Shown: positions 27,281 through 35,729 of the stretch, piece by piece | How positions within the stretch are numbered: position 1 is the stretch's first letter | Layout of the letters: each line of letters opens with the position of its first letter | Assembly: GCF_000152805.1 (NCBI RefSeq) | Contig: NZ_CH902578.1 | Location: 62,001-126,000, forward strand | DNA: 64,000 bases | DNA from: Maritimibacter alkaliphilus HTCC2654 | Lineage (GTDB): Bacteria > Pseudomonadota > Alphaproteobacteria > Rhodobacterales > Rhodobacteraceae | Reading direction: 5' to 3' | Position numbers and translations under genes: made by a program | The notes under the pieces: generated by a model | Databases searched by the model: none | What the model was told of the DNA's origin: nothing | The model's input: only the letters and a program-made list of their open reading frames with translations

Positions 27281-28633
27281 TTAATGACCTTTTTTTGCGG
27301 CCTTCCGGGCGCGAAGTTTTTCAAAGAGTTTCACGGCGAAGCCCGGCTTCACCTCCATCCGTGCACGCCCCACGCCCATCGCCCCGTCTTCGATGTCGCG
27401 GGTGACGACGGTGCCGGTGGCGGTCATGGCGTCCGCGCCCACACGCACCGGGGCCACGAGCATCGTGTCCGAGCCGATGAAGGCGCGCGGCCCGATTTCG
27501 GTCCGATGCTTGAACACGCCATCGTAGTTGCAGGTGATCGTGCCCGCGCCGATGTTCGCGGCTTCGCCGACGGTGGCGTCCCCGATATAGGACAGGTGGT
27601 TGACCTTGGCGCCCTCGGCGATCTGCGCGTTCTTGATCTCGACGAAATTGCCGACCTTGGCCTTTTCCGCCAGTTCAGCGCCGGGGCGCAGACGGGCGAA
27701 GGGGCCGACGACGGCCCCCGCGCTGACATGGCAGCCCTCGAGATGGCTGAACGCCTTGATGCGCGCCCCGGATTCGATGGTCACGTCGGGGCCGAACACC
27801 ACGTTGGGTTCGATCACGGCGTCGCGCCCGATGAAGGTGTCATGGGCGAAGAACACGGTGTCCGGGGCGACCAGCGTGACCCCGTTCTCGAAGGCTTCGG
27901 CCCGCTTGATCGCCTGAAGCTGGGCTTCGGCGGCCGCCAGTTCCTCGCGGCTGTTGATGCCCAGCGTCTCGGCCTCCGGGCAGGTCACGGCTTCGGCACG
28001 CAGGCCTTTTTCGCGCGCCACCTCGACAATGTCGGTGAGGTAGTATTCGCCCGCCGCATTCTCGTTCGACAGACCCGAGATCAAGTCGAAGAGTGTGCCG
28101 CAATCCGCCGCGACCACGCCGGAGTTGCACAGGGTGATCGCGCGTTCCTCGTCGCTTGCGTCGTTGTATTCCACGATCCGGCGCAATTCCTGACCGTCCA
28201 TGACGAGACGACCATATCGCTTGGGGTCTGCCGCCTCGAACCCGAGGATGACCACATCCGCGCCACCCCGCCGCGCGGCGATCATCGCTTCAAGGGTCTC
28301 GGGCGTGATGAAAGGCGTGTCGCCGTAAAGGACGATGGCGTCCCCGTCGAACCCGGCAAGTGCGGCGCGGGCCTGATCCACGGCGTGACCCGTGCCAAGC
28401 CGATCCTCCTGCAACACCACCTCGATTTCGTCGTCGAGCTTGGTGGCGGCGGCCGACACGGCCTCGGCCCCGTTGCCCGCGACCAGCACGATCCGATCCG
28501 GGGCGAGCGCCGATCCGGCGGACAGCGCATGGGCGAACAGCGGCGCGCCGCCCAGTTCGTGCAGCACCTTCGGCAGGTCGGAATTCATGCGCTTGCCCTG
28601 TCCGGCAGCGAGGATGATGAGGGCGGTGGCCAT
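27281..28633 (-). CDS. glmU: Bifunctional UDP-GlcNAc pyrophosphorylase / GlcN-1-P acetyltransferase
   Basis: A 450-residue enzyme: N-terminal uridyltransferase (LAAGQGKRMNSDLPKVLH) and a C-terminal left-handed beta-helix acetyltransferase with hexapeptide repeats, ending in the catalytic NYDGVFKHRTEIG region. It makes UDP-GlcNAc from glucosamine-1-phosphate. It is directly upstream of glmS, so the first and last steps of the pathway are co-transcribed; glmM is not in the window. The start at 28633 gives the standard N-terminus. Confidence 0.97.
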   Translation of the reverse strand: MATALIILAAGQGKRMNSDLPKVLHELGGAPLFAHALSAGSALAPDRIVLVAGNGAEAVSAAATKLDDEIEVVLQEDRLGTGHAVDQARAALAGFDGDAIVLYGDTPFITPETLEAMIAARRGGADVVILGFEAADPKRYGRLVMDGQELRRIVEYNDASDEERAITLCNSGVVAADCGTLFDLISGLSNENAAGEYYLTDIVEVAREKGLRAEAVTCPEAETLGINSREELAAAEAQLQAIKRAEAFENGVTLVAPDTVFFAHDTFIGRDAVIEPNVVFGPDVTIESGARIKAFSHLEGCHVSAGAVVGPFARLRPGAELAEKAKVGNFVEIKNAQIAEGAKVNHLSYIGDATVGEAANIGAGTITCNYDGVFKHRTEIGPRAFIGSDTMLVAPVRVGADAMTATGTVVTRDIEDGAMGVGRARMEVKPGFAVKLFEKLRARKAAKKGH

Positions 28634-28720
28634 GCGTCTGCTCTTTTCTTCTCTGTCACCTCGTTTTACCCCTCGGCGCGTATCACGCAATGGGTGCGTC
28701 TGAAAGAGCGGGGCTTTGGC

Positions 28721-29380
28721 ATGAAAACGGTGATTTTCGATCTGGACGGAACGCTTGCCGATACGTCGCGCGACCTGATCTGCGCCGCCAACGCCTGTTT
28801 TTCGCGCGCGGGCCATGGCGATCTGCTCGACCGCGTCGCGGATGCGGCCACGGCCTTTCGCGGCGGGCGCGCGATGCTGACGCTGGGCTATGACCGGCTT
28901 GGGCTGGGCGCGGCCGAGGTGGAGAGGGATTACCCCTATCTGCTCGAATGGTATGGCGAGAACATCGACACCCACACGGTGATGTATCCCGGCGCGGTGG
29001 CCGCCGTCGAACGGCTTCGGTCGGGCGGCTATGCGGTCGGCATCTGCACGAACAAGCCGGAGGGGCTCGCTGAAACGCTGCTCACCCGTCTCGGCGTGCG
29101 CAGCCTCTTCGCCTCGCTCATCGGCGCGGATACGCTGCCGGTCAAGAAACCGGACGCGGCCCCCTTCGTGGCAGCGGTCGAACAGGCCGGCGGCGAGGTG
29201 ACGCGATCGCTTCTTGTGGGCGACACCGTGACGGATCGCGAAACATCGCGCGCGGCGGGGGTGCCCTCGCTCCTCATCACCTTCGGGCCGTCGGGGCGGG
29301 GTGTCGCCGATCTCGCGCCAGAGGGGCTGCTCGATCACTATGACGATCTCGACCGCGAAGTCGCGCGCCTGATCGGCTGA
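28721..29380 (+). CDS. gph: HAD-family phosphatase, phosphoglycolate phosphatase-like
   Basis: A 219-residue HAD hydrolase with motif I VIFDLDGTLADT (nucleophile D7 and D9), motif II CTNKP, motif III lysine in PVKKPDAAPF, and motif IV LLVGDTVTDRE. The size and cap domain fit Gph, which clears 2-phosphoglycolate formed by DNA repair or oxygenase activity. It is divergent from glmU with 87 bp between. The ribosome site before ATG 28721 is weak. A different HAD substrate cannot be excluded. Confidence 0.88.
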   Translation: MKTVIFDLDGTLADTSRDLICAANACFSRAGHGDLLDRVADAATAFRGGRAMLTLGYDRLGLGAAEVERDYPYLLEWYGENIDTHTVMYPGAVAAVERLRSGGYAVGICTNKPEGLAETLLTRLGVRSLFASLIGADTLPVKKPDAAPFVAAVEQAGGEVTRSLLVGDTVTDRETSRAAGVPSLLITFGPSGRGVADLAPEGLLDHYDDLDREVARLIG

Positions 29381-29422
29381 GGGCAGTTGACCCCAACGCG
29401 GACCCCGCGCAATGTCCGGGCC

Positions 29423-30616
29423 ATGAGCGAGACCTTCAAAGGCAATTTCACCCAGCAAGAGCCGATCCCGGAAACGGCGATCGAAGCGGCGGTCGCCGTC
29501 ATGCGGTCGGGCCGCCTGCACCGCTACAACACGGCACCGGGGGAAGAGAGCCAGGTCGCGCTGCTCGAACGCGAATTCGCGGACTGGTCGGGGGCGAAAT
29601 ACTGCCTCGCCGTCGCGTCGGGCGGCTACGCGCTGGCCACCGCGCTGCGGGCCGTGGGGGTGAAGCCCGGCGACCGGGTTCTGACAAACGCCTTCACGCT
29701 GGCCCCGGTGCCCGGCGCCATCGCATCGGTCGGCGCGGTCCCGATCTTCGTCGGCGTGACCGAAAGCCTCGTCATCGACCTCGAGGATCTTGCGGCGAAA
29801 GCGGGCCAGTCCGACGTGCTCATGCTTTCCCACATGCGCGGGCATCTCGCCGACATGGACGCGCTCATGGCGCTGGCCGAGGCGCATGGCCTGACCGTGA
29901 TCGAGGACTGCGCGCACACCATGGGCGCGCGTTGGAACGGCGTGCTGTCCGGTCGTTCGGGTCATATCGGCTGCTATTCGACACAGACCTACAAGCACAT
30001 GAACTCCGGCGAGGGCGGGTTGCTCATCACCGATGACGAAGACATCGCGGCCCGCGCGGTCATGCTGTCGGGCAGCTACATGCTCTACGGACGCCACCTC
30101 GCCGCGCCGGGGCCCGAGGTCTTCGAGCGGGTGAAATACGACACGCCCAACGTGTCGGGCCGGATGGACAACCTGCGCGCCGCGATCCTGCGCCCGCAAC
30201 TCGCCGATCTGGACGCTCGATGCGCCCGCTGGAACGAACGGTATCGCGTGGTCGAGGACGGGCTTCGCGACACCCCCGGTCTGACCATCGTGGAGCGGCC
30301 GGAGGCTGAGGACTACGTCATGTCCTCGTTCCAGTTCCTGTTGCTCGATTGGGACGGGGCGAAAATCACCGAGGTCGTATCGCGCTGCGCGGGGAAAGGT
30401 GTCGAGCTCAAATGGTTCGGGGCGGCCGAGCCGGTCGGCTTCACCTCGCGCTACGACAGCTGGCGCTATGCGCCGTCCGCACCGATGCCGGCCTCCGACC
30501 GCGTGTTGCGTGGGATTCTCGACCTGAGGCTTCCGCTCACCTTCTCACTCGACGACTGCGCCCAGATCGCGCGGATCATCCGGGCCGAGGTCTCGGCGGT
30601 CCATCAATCCGGCTGA
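29423..30616 (+). CDS. DegT/DnrJ/EryC1/StrS-family aminotransferase
   Basis: A 397-residue fold-type I PLP enzyme of the sugar aminotransferase family. The PLP lysine is in STQTYKHMNSGEGGLL and the phosphate contact in VASGGYALATALRA. Family members add an amino group to keto-sugars for polysaccharide or antibiotic synthesis, although some act on other keto compounds. No nucleotide-sugar dehydratase or glycosyltransferase is adjacent, so the substrate is unknown. I prefer the ATG at 29423 (MSETFKGNF); an upstream in-frame start at 29387 would add 12 residues. Confidence 0.88.
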   Translation: MSETFKGNFTQQEPIPETAIEAAVAVMRSGRLHRYNTAPGEESQVALLEREFADWSGAKYCLAVASGGYALATALRAVGVKPGDRVLTNAFTLAPVPGAIASVGAVPIFVGVTESLVIDLEDLAAKAGQSDVLMLSHMRGHLADMDALMALAEAHGLTVIEDCAHTMGARWNGVLSGRSGHIGCYSTQTYKHMNSGEGGLLITDDEDIAARAVMLSGSYMLYGRHLAAPGPEVFERVKYDTPNVSGRMDNLRAAILRPQLADLDARCARWNERYRVVEDGLRDTPGLTIVERPEAEDYVMSSFQFLLLDWDGAKITEVVSRCAGKGVELKWFGAAEPVGFTSRYDSWRYAPSAPMPASDRVLRGILDLRLPLTFSLDDCAQIARIIRAEVSAVHQSG

Positions 30617-30623
30617 CGCCGGA

Positions 30624-30678
30624 TCCGGAGGGCCAGCCCTCCGGACCTCCCGGGATATTTCGGACCGGAAAGAGGACG
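30624..30678 (+). repeat. Intergenic repeat, copy B
   Basis: Hairpin CCGGAGGGC-CA-GCCCTCCGG (30625-30644), then ACCTCCCGGGATATTT, then CGGACCGGAAAGAGGA. The same order (GC hairpin, CCCGGGATATTT, GGACCGGAAAG) is found inverted in copy C and in degenerate form in copy A after glcB. Confidence 0.8.
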
Positions 30679-30775
30679 GGTCCACCCCCGGGGGATGCCC
30701 GGGGGCTTTCCGGTCACGGCCATCGGCTTCCCAGCCTGTACCGTGAATCAACCGTAGGCCATTAACCTTAACAAT

Positions 30776-30831
30776 TCCTTTCCGGTCCAAAATATCCCGG
30801 GAGAGCGCGAGAGGGCTGGCCCTCTCGCATG
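30776..30831 (-). repeat. Intergenic repeat, copy C (inverted relative to B)
   Basis: Read on the minus strand: hairpin GCGAGAGGGC-CA-GCCCTCTCGC (30828-30807), then GCTCTCCCGGGATATTTT, then GGACCGGAAAGGAA. It faces copy B across about 100 bp, so the conserved CCCGGGATATTT-N-GGACCGGAAAG blocks could pair into one long stem in RNA. Confidence 0.8.
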
Positions 30832-30910
30832 GGTCGGCGTCCGGCGGAGCCGGGCGGCGAAACATCGGATGCGTCACCGCTTGACCCGACTCGCCACTCG
30901 TGACTAGAAA

Positions 30911-30924
30911 TGAACAAGCGTTCA
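30911..30924. promoter_or_regulatory. Palindrome TGAAC-AAGC-GTTCA upstream of ivd
   Basis: A 14-bp inverted repeat 19 bp before the ivd start. TGAAC/GTTCA arms are typical of TetR-family operators, which often control acyl-CoA catabolism, but no regulator gene is next to it. Confidence 0.4.
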
Positions 30925-30942
30925 ATAAACGGGAGGGCGGCC

Positions 30943-32106
30943 ATGTTCATGGCGTCGATGAATTTCGATCTGGGCGAGGATATCGCGCAGCTTCGCGACA
31001 TGGTGCATCGGTTCGCGCAGGACCGGATCAAGCCGCTGGCGGCCGACATCGACCAGACGAACGACTTCCCTGCGCACCTTTGGAAAGAGATGGGCGACCT
31101 GGGTCTGCTCGGGATCACCGTTTCCGAGGAATACGGGGGGGCCGGCATGGGCTACCTCGCCCATACCGTCGCGGTCGAAGAGATCGCGCGGGCCTCGGCC
31201 AGTGTGTCCCTGTCCTACGGCGCGCATTCCAACCTGTGCGTGAACCAGATCAAGCTGAACGGGACCGAAGAGCAGAAGCGCCGGTATCTGCCGGGGCTCA
31301 TTTCCGGGGACCAAGTCGGCGCGCTCGCCATGTCGGAGCCGGGGGCGGGGTCCGACGTGGTGTCGATGCAGCTTCGGGCCGAGAAGAAGAACGGATATTT
31401 CACGCTGAACGGCTCGAAATTCTGGATCACCAACGGGCCGGATGCCGACACGCTGGTCGTCTATGCCAAGACCGATCCCGACGCAGGCTCGAAAGGGATC
31501 ACCGCCTTCATCGTCGAGAAGGACATGAAGGGGTTTTCGACCAGCCCGCATTTCGACAAGCTCGGGATGCGCGGGTCGAACACGGCGCAACTGTTCTTCG
31601 AGGATGTCGACGTGCCGTTCGAGAACATCTTGGGCGAAGAGGGCAAGGGGGCGAAGGTTCTCATGTCCGGGCTCGACTATGAGCGTGTCGTGCTGTCGGG
31701 TATCGGCACGGGCATCATGGCGGCCTGTCTGGACGAGGTCATGCCCTACATGGTCGAGCGCAAGCAATTCGGCCAGGCCATCGGGGATTTTCAGCTCATG
31801 CAGGGCAAGATCGCCGATATGTACACCAAGATGAACTCGGCCCGCGCTTACGTCTACGAGGTCGCCAAGGCCTGCGACCGGGGCGAGGTCACGCGGCAGG
31901 ACGCGGCGGCCTGCGTGCTCTATGCCAGCGAAGAGGCCATGACGGTCGCGCATCAGGCGGTGCAGGCGATGGGCGGCATGGGGTTCATGAACGAAACGCC
32001 GGTGAGCCGTATTTTCCGTGATGCCAAGCTCATGGAGATCGGGGCGGGCACGTCCGAGATCCGGCGGATGCTCGTGGGCCGCGAACTGATGGCGAAGATG
32101 CGCTAA
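30943..32106 (+). CDS. ivd: Isovaleryl-CoA dehydrogenase
   Basis: A 387-residue FAD acyl-CoA dehydrogenase that oxidises isovaleryl-CoA to 3-methylcrotonyl-CoA in leucine breakdown. FAD-binding segments ([13 protein letters not shown] and [10 protein letters not shown]) are intact. The catalytic base is E247 in [11 protein letters not shown], the helix-G position characteristic of isovaleryl-CoA dehydrogenases rather than the C-terminal Glu of most ACADs. GGGAGG precedes the ATG at 30943; a second ATG at 30949 is possible. It heads a cluster with mccB, mccA, HMG-CoA lyase and a methylglutaconyl-CoA hydratase. Also known as liuA. Confidence 0.95.
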   Translation: MFMASMNFDLGEDIAQLRDMVHRFAQDRIKPLAADIDQTNDFPAHLWKEMGDLGLLGITVSEEYGGAGMGYLAHTVAVEEIARASASVSLSYGAHSNLCVNQIKLNGTEEQKRRYLPGLISGDQVGALAMSEPGAGSDVVSMQLRAEKKNGYFTLNGSKFWITNGPDADTLVVYAKTDPDAGSKGITAFIVEKDMKGFSTSPHFDKLGMRGSNTAQLFFEDVDVPFENILGEEGKGAKVLMSGLDYERVVLSGIGTGIMAACLDEVMPYMVERKQFGQAIGDFQLMQGKIADMYTKMNSARAYVYEVAKACDRGEVTRQDAAACVLYASEEAMTVAHQAVQAMGGMGFMNETPVSRIFRDAKLMEIGAGTSEIRRMLVGRELMAKMR

Positions 32107-32116
32107 CCTCGGGATA

Positions 32117-32138
32117 CGGGGTCGAATCCCCGGTTTTT
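32117..32138 (+). terminator. Hairpin with U-tract after ivd
   Basis: CGGGG-TCGAAT-CCCCG followed by GTTTTT, 11 bp past the ivd stop. It is probably an attenuating terminator that lowers expression of the following genes relative to ivd. Confidence 0.6.
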
Positions 32139-32151
32139 CAAGGAGTTCATG

Positions 32152-32637
32152 ATGCGTTTCCTCATTGCCTCGTTTTGCCTTCTGGCCACACCTGCGGTCG
32201 CGCAGGACCTGACCTATGACTTCGCCCATTCGCGGGACTGCATCGCGGCGACCGACGACTGGTTCGAGAAACTGCAATGCATCGGCACATCGGCCAACCG
32301 CTGCATGGAAGACACCGAAGGCGGCTATTCGACGGTGGGCACGGGGGCCTGCATCTGGGCGGAATACGAGGATTGGGACGCCGAATTGAATGCACTCTAC
32401 GGGCCGCTGCGCGAACGTCTGGCCAATGACGACAAGGTCAACGAGATGCCCGTGAGCACGTCCGACGCCCTGCGCGACGCGCAGCGGGCGTGGATTCCCT
32501 GGCGCGACGCGGCCTGCGCTTTCGAACGGTCGAAATGGGGCGGCGGCACGGGGGGCGGTCCAGCCGAAGCGGGCTGCCTGATGCAGATGACCGCCGAGCG
32601 CGCGCTTTCGCTGCGCAACGAGTTGGAGTTCCATTGA
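32152..32637 (+). CDS. Secreted LprI-like protein (DUF1311)
   Basis: A 161-residue exported protein with a signal peptide (MRFLIASFCLLATPAVAQ) followed by a Cys-containing DUF1311/LprI-type domain with the typical LRDAQRAWIPWRDAACAFE motif. LprI-like proteins inhibit lysozyme in mycobacteria; in proteobacteria their role is uncertain. I prefer the second of two adjacent ATGs because AAGGAG (32140-32145) is then better spaced. It starts a run of small secreted proteins inserted between ivd and mccB. Confidence 0.85.
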   Translation: MRFLIASFCLLATPAVAQDLTYDFAHSRDCIAATDDWFEKLQCIGTSANRCMEDTEGGYSTVGTGACIWAEYEDWDAELNALYGPLRERLANDDKVNEMPVSTSDALRDAQRAWIPWRDAACAFERSKWGGGTGGGPAEAGCLMQMTAERALSLRNELEFH

Positions 32638-32918
32638 TCCGCAAGGCTCACATCGTCACGCTCGTCGCCCTATGTGGCCTGTCGGCTGTGCTGGGATACC
32701 GGGTGGCCGGAATGGGGCCGCCCGACCCGTCGTCGATCGTGGCGGACTGGGCGTCGGTCTATGCCCGCGAAACCGGGCGCGACGATCTGCATTGCGCAGG
32801 CTGGCCCGAGGGGCAGGGATACGTGGTCGAATGTGGTCAGGGGGACGACAAGGTCGCCTATGTCACCGATATGTACGGCGCTCTGGTGGGCCGCCGGGCA
32901 GGGGGGATCGGCGGATGA
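32634..32918 (+). CDS. Small membrane-anchored or secreted protein, unknown
   Basis: A 94-residue protein from a TTG start that overlaps the preceding stop (TTGA), with GGAG 5 nt upstream. An N-terminal hydrophobic segment (IVTLVALCGLSAVLGYRV) is a signal anchor; the rest contains two cysteines (DDLHCAGWPE, VVECGQGDD) that may form a disulfide. I do not recognise a family. Its coupling to both neighbours supports translation. Confidence 0.65.
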   Translation: MIRKAHIVTLVALCGLSAVLGYRVAGMGPPDPSSIVADWASVYARETGRDDLHCAGWPEGQGYVVECGQGDDKVAYVTDMYGALVGRRAGGIGG

Positions 32919-33499
32919 AAGGTGCCCTCCTGTTCCTAGCCTTGTTCACGGCGAATGCGGCGCCTGCTCAGGATCAGCCGCCGATCCCGGACTTCCAGAC
33001 CTGCATGGACGTCTACATGGATCGCTACGAACAGAAGCTTATCGTGAACCGCTCCATCGACATCGACGCGGTCGAAGGCGGGCTTTGGGACGTGGGGCAG
33101 GTCTATACCTGCGGCGGGGGCGGAATCGTCCTGTGCGACCGGTCCGACGCGCCGCTGCCGTGCCAGCGCGATCTGGCGGACGAGCAGGACGCGATGACGG
33201 GTGCCGTGCTGGCCGACCTGCCTCCGGCCGGCGCGGTCGATGGGAAGGCGTGGGTCGAGGCGCTCTACGACAAGACCTATCTGCTGGCCAACGGCACCTC
33301 GGCCGGGCCGGATTGCGACGGGATGCCGGAGATCATGGAGGTCTGGTGCGGTGCGAACGAAGCGAACAACCGGTTGAGGATCGCCGTGCTCGCCTGGCAG
33401 ATCGCGCGCTGGGCGGGGGAGGTTCCGTCGGCGGTCGAAAGCGGCTGGGCGCGCCGCCCGCCCGCGATCCGACCCCGGCCCCGGCCCGAGGGGCGATGA
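32915..33499 (+). CDS. Secreted cysteine-containing protein, unknown
   Basis: A 194-residue protein with a signal peptide (MKGALLFLALFTANAAPAQ), six cysteines in the mature part and a Pro/Arg-rich C-terminus. ATG 32915 overlaps the stop of the preceding gene. No family recognised. With its two upstream neighbours it forms a trio of exported proteins inside the leucine-degradation cluster. Confidence 0.65.
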   Translation: MKGALLFLALFTANAAPAQDQPPIPDFQTCMDVYMDRYEQKLIVNRSIDIDAVEGGLWDVGQVYTCGGGGIVLCDRSDAPLPCQRDLADEQDAMTGAVLADLPPAGAVDGKAWVEALYDKTYLLANGTSAGPDCDGMPEIMEVWCGANEANNRLRIAVLAWQIARWAGEVPSAVESGWARRPPAIRPRPRPEGR

Positions 33500-33500
33500 C

Positions 33501-33623
33501 ATGCGCAATCTGACACCCAACGACCGGGCCAAGGGGTTCGGCACACACGGCGTGGCGGCCGAGACGATGAACGAGATGCACGGGCGCGGTGCGCCGCACC
33601 CGTCGCAGGAGGAGACGACATGA
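33501..33623 (+). CDS. 40-residue ORF coupled to mccB, unknown
   Basis: The frame begins one base after the preceding stop and ends with an ATGA overlap onto mccB; its last codons (CAGGAGGAG) contain the ribosome site for mccB. The product is polar ([14 protein letters not shown] start) without a signal peptide or transmembrane segment. It may be a real microprotein or simply a translation-coupling element. Confidence 0.45.
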   Translation: MRNLTPNDRAKGFGTHGVAAETMNEMHGRGAPHPSQEETT

Positions 33624-35224
33624 AACTGCAATCCCAAGCCATGACGGGGTCCGAGAGCTTTCAGGCCAATCGCGCCGCGCATCTGGAGATGCTGGGCACG
33701 GTGGCCGACGCGGCGGCGCTGGCAGCTGCCGGAGGCGGCGACAAGTCCCGCGAGCGCCACCTTTCCCGCGGCAAGATGTTGCCGCGCGACCGAGTGGCCA
33801 ATCTGCTCGACGCCGGGTCGCCCTTCCTCGAAGTGGGCGCAACGGCGGCGCATGGCATGTATGACGACGCGGCCCCGGCGGCGGGCGTGATCGCGGGCAT
33901 CGGTCGGGTCCACGGGCAGGAGGTGATGGTGATCGCCAACGATGCCACCGTGAAGGGCGGCACGTATTATCCGATGACGGTCAAGAAACATCTGCGCGCG
34001 CAGGAGATCGCGCAGGAATGCAATCTGCCGTGCCTCTACCTTGTCGACAGCGGGGGCGCGAACCTGCCCAACCAGGACGAGGTCTTCCCGGATCGCGACC
34101 ATTTCGGGCGGATTTTCTACAATCAGGCGCAGATGAGCGCGAAGGGCATTCCCCAGATCGCGGTCGTCATGGGCTCCTGCACCGCAGGCGGGGCCTATGT
34201 GCCCGCGATGAGCGACGTGACGATCATCGTGAAGGATCAGGGGACCATTTTCCTCGCCGGGCCGCCGCTGGTGAAGGCCGCGACCGGCGAAGTCGTGACG
34301 GCCGAGGATCTTGGCGGCGGCGACGTTCACACGCGGCTCTCCGGCGTGGCGGACTATCTGGCCGAGGATGACGCCCATGCGCTCGCGCTGGCCCGCCGGG
34401 CGGTCGAGAGCCTGAACCGGACGCGGCCCGACACCGTGCGCTGGCAGGCGGCGGAAGACCCGGCCTATGACCCGGACGAAATCCTCGGTGTCGTGCCGGG
34501 CGATCTGCGCACGCCCTACGACATCCGCGAGGTGATCGCGCGGGTCGTGGACGGCTCGCGCTTCGACGAGTTCAAGCCGCGCTTCGGCGAAACGCTGGTG
34601 ACCGGCTTTGCGCATCTCATGGGCTGCCCGGTGGGGATCATCGCGAACAACGGCGTGCTGTTTTCCGAGGCCGCGCAGAAGGGCGCGCATTTCGTCGAAC
34701 TCTGCTCGCAACGCCGCATCCCACTGATTTTCCTGCAAAACATCACGGGCTTCATGGTGGGTCGGAAGTATGAGAACGAAGGGATCGCGCGCCACGGGGC
34801 CAAGATGGTCACGGCGGTCGCAACGACGAACGTGCCCAAGGTCACCATGCTCGTCGGCGGGTCTTTCGGGGCGGGCAACTACGGCATGGCGGGCCGGGCT
34901 TATCAGCCGCGCTTCCTGTGGACATGGCCCAATAGCCGGATTTCCGTCATGGGCGGCGAGCAGGCGGCGGGCGTGCTGGCCACGGTCAAACGCGACGCCA
35001 TCGAACGCGGCGGCGGCGACTGGTCCGCCGAGGAGGAAGCCGAGTTCAAACGCCCCACCATCGAGATGTTCGAGCGTCAGTCGCACCCGCTCTATGCCTC
35101 GGCCCGGCTGTGGGACGACGGCATCGTGGACCCGCGCAAGACCCGCGAGGTTCTGTATCTGTCGCTTCTCGCCGCGCTGAACGCACCCATCGAGGAAACG
35201 CGCTTCGGCGTGTTCAGGATGTGA
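33620..35224 (+). CDS. mccB: Methylcrotonoyl-CoA carboxylase, carboxyltransferase (beta) subunit
   Basis: 534 residues with two crotonase-like carboxyltransferase domains ([35 protein letters not shown], then [13 protein letters not shown] and [16 protein letters not shown]). With MccA it carboxylates 3-methylcrotonyl-CoA to 3-methylglutaconyl-CoA. [20 protein letters not shown] is typical of MccB and not of propionyl-CoA carboxylase beta. The alpha subunit is 1 kb downstream beyond two inserted genes. Also called liuB. Confidence 0.96.
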   Translation: MKLQSQAMTGSESFQANRAAHLEMLGTVADAAALAAAGGGDKSRERHLSRGKMLPRDRVANLLDAGSPFLEVGATAAHGMYDDAAPAAGVIAGIGRVHGQEVMVIANDATVKGGTYYPMTVKKHLRAQEIAQECNLPCLYLVDSGGANLPNQDEVFPDRDHFGRIFYNQAQMSAKGIPQIAVVMGSCTAGGAYVPAMSDVTIIVKDQGTIFLAGPPLVKAATGEVVTAEDLGGGDVHTRLSGVADYLAEDDAHALALARRAVESLNRTRPDTVRWQAAEDPAYDPDEILGVVPGDLRTPYDIREVIARVVDGSRFDEFKPRFGETLVTGFAHLMGCPVGIIANNGVLFSEAAQKGAHFVELCSQRRIPLIFLQNITGFMVGRKYENEGIARHGAKMVTAVATTNVPKVTMLVGGSFGAGNYGMAGRAYQPRFLWTWPNSRISVMGGEQAAGVLATVKRDAIERGGGDWSAEEEAEFKRPTIEMFERQSHPLYASARLWDDGIVDPRKTREVLYLSLLAALNAPIEETRFGVFRM

Positions 35225-35228
35225 CGCC

Positions 35229-35729
35229 GTGCCGGTCGAGATCATCACCGCCGACATCACCACGCTGGAGGTGGACGCCATCGTGAACGCCGCGAACGAA
35301 ACGCTTCTGGGCGGGGGCGGTGTGGACGGGGCCATTCACCGGGCGGCGGGGCCGGGGCTGCTGGACGAATGCCGCAAGATCGGCGGCTGCCCGACAGGCG
35401 AGGCGCGGATCACCGGGGGCTATGACCTGCCCGCCCGTCACGTGATCCATACGGTCGGCCCGGTCTGGCATGGCGGGGACCGGGGCGAGCCGGACCTGCT
35501 GGCCGCGTGCTACCGCGAAAGCCTTCGTCTGGCGCGCGAAAGCGGCTGTGGCAGCATCGCCTTTCCGGCCATCTCGACCGGCGTCTATGGCTACCCGGCG
35601 GATCAGGCGGCCCGGATCGCCGTGCGGGAGGTGTCGGCTTGGACCGGCGCGCCGGAGCGGATCGTGCTGTGCTGCTTTTCCGACGACAGCGCGGCGGCGC
35701 ATCGTCGGGCGATGGAGGACCGGACATGA
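35229..35729 (+). CDS. Macrodomain protein (O-acetyl-ADP-ribose deacetylase type)
   Basis: 166 residues, a single YmdB-like macrodomain: [22 protein letters not shown] holds the ADP-ribose-binding loop and [14 protein letters not shown] the second loop. Such proteins remove ADP-ribose from proteins or hydrolyse O-acetyl-ADP-ribose. The GTG start at 35229 lies 4 bp after mccB with no clear ribosome site, implying coupling. Its presence in a CoA-catabolic operon is odd and may reflect NAD/ADP-ribose or acyl-group housekeeping. Confidence 0.9.
   Translation: MPVEIITADITTLEVDAIVNAANETLLGGGGVDGAIHRAAGPGLLDECRKIGGCPTGEARITGGYDLPARHVIHTVGPVWHGGDRGEPDLLAACYRESLRLARESGCGSIAFPAISTGVYGYPADQAARIAVREVSAWTGAPERIVLCCFSDDSAAAHRRAMEDRT

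Larger units (their letters stand above)
30617..30942. other. 326-bp intergenic region with an inverted repeat pair and a candidate operator
   Basis: No gene is supported here. It holds repeat copy B (plus), a CCCCCGGG-GGATG-CCCGGGGG hairpin at about 30684-30706, an AT-richer spacer, repeat copy C (minus) and the control region of ivd. Confidence 0.8.

Noticed and set aside
27279-28720. Possible glmS ribozyme or GlcN6P riboswitch for glmS
   Set aside because: glmS begins 2 bp after glmU, leaving no room for a leader; that ribozyme is not expected in this lineage.
32117-32132. CGGGGTCGAATCCCCG looks like a tRNA T-arm and could mark a tRNA fragment or integration site
   Set aside because: The loop is one base short of a T-loop, no acceptor or anticodon arm or CCA is nearby, and the U-tract fits a terminator better.
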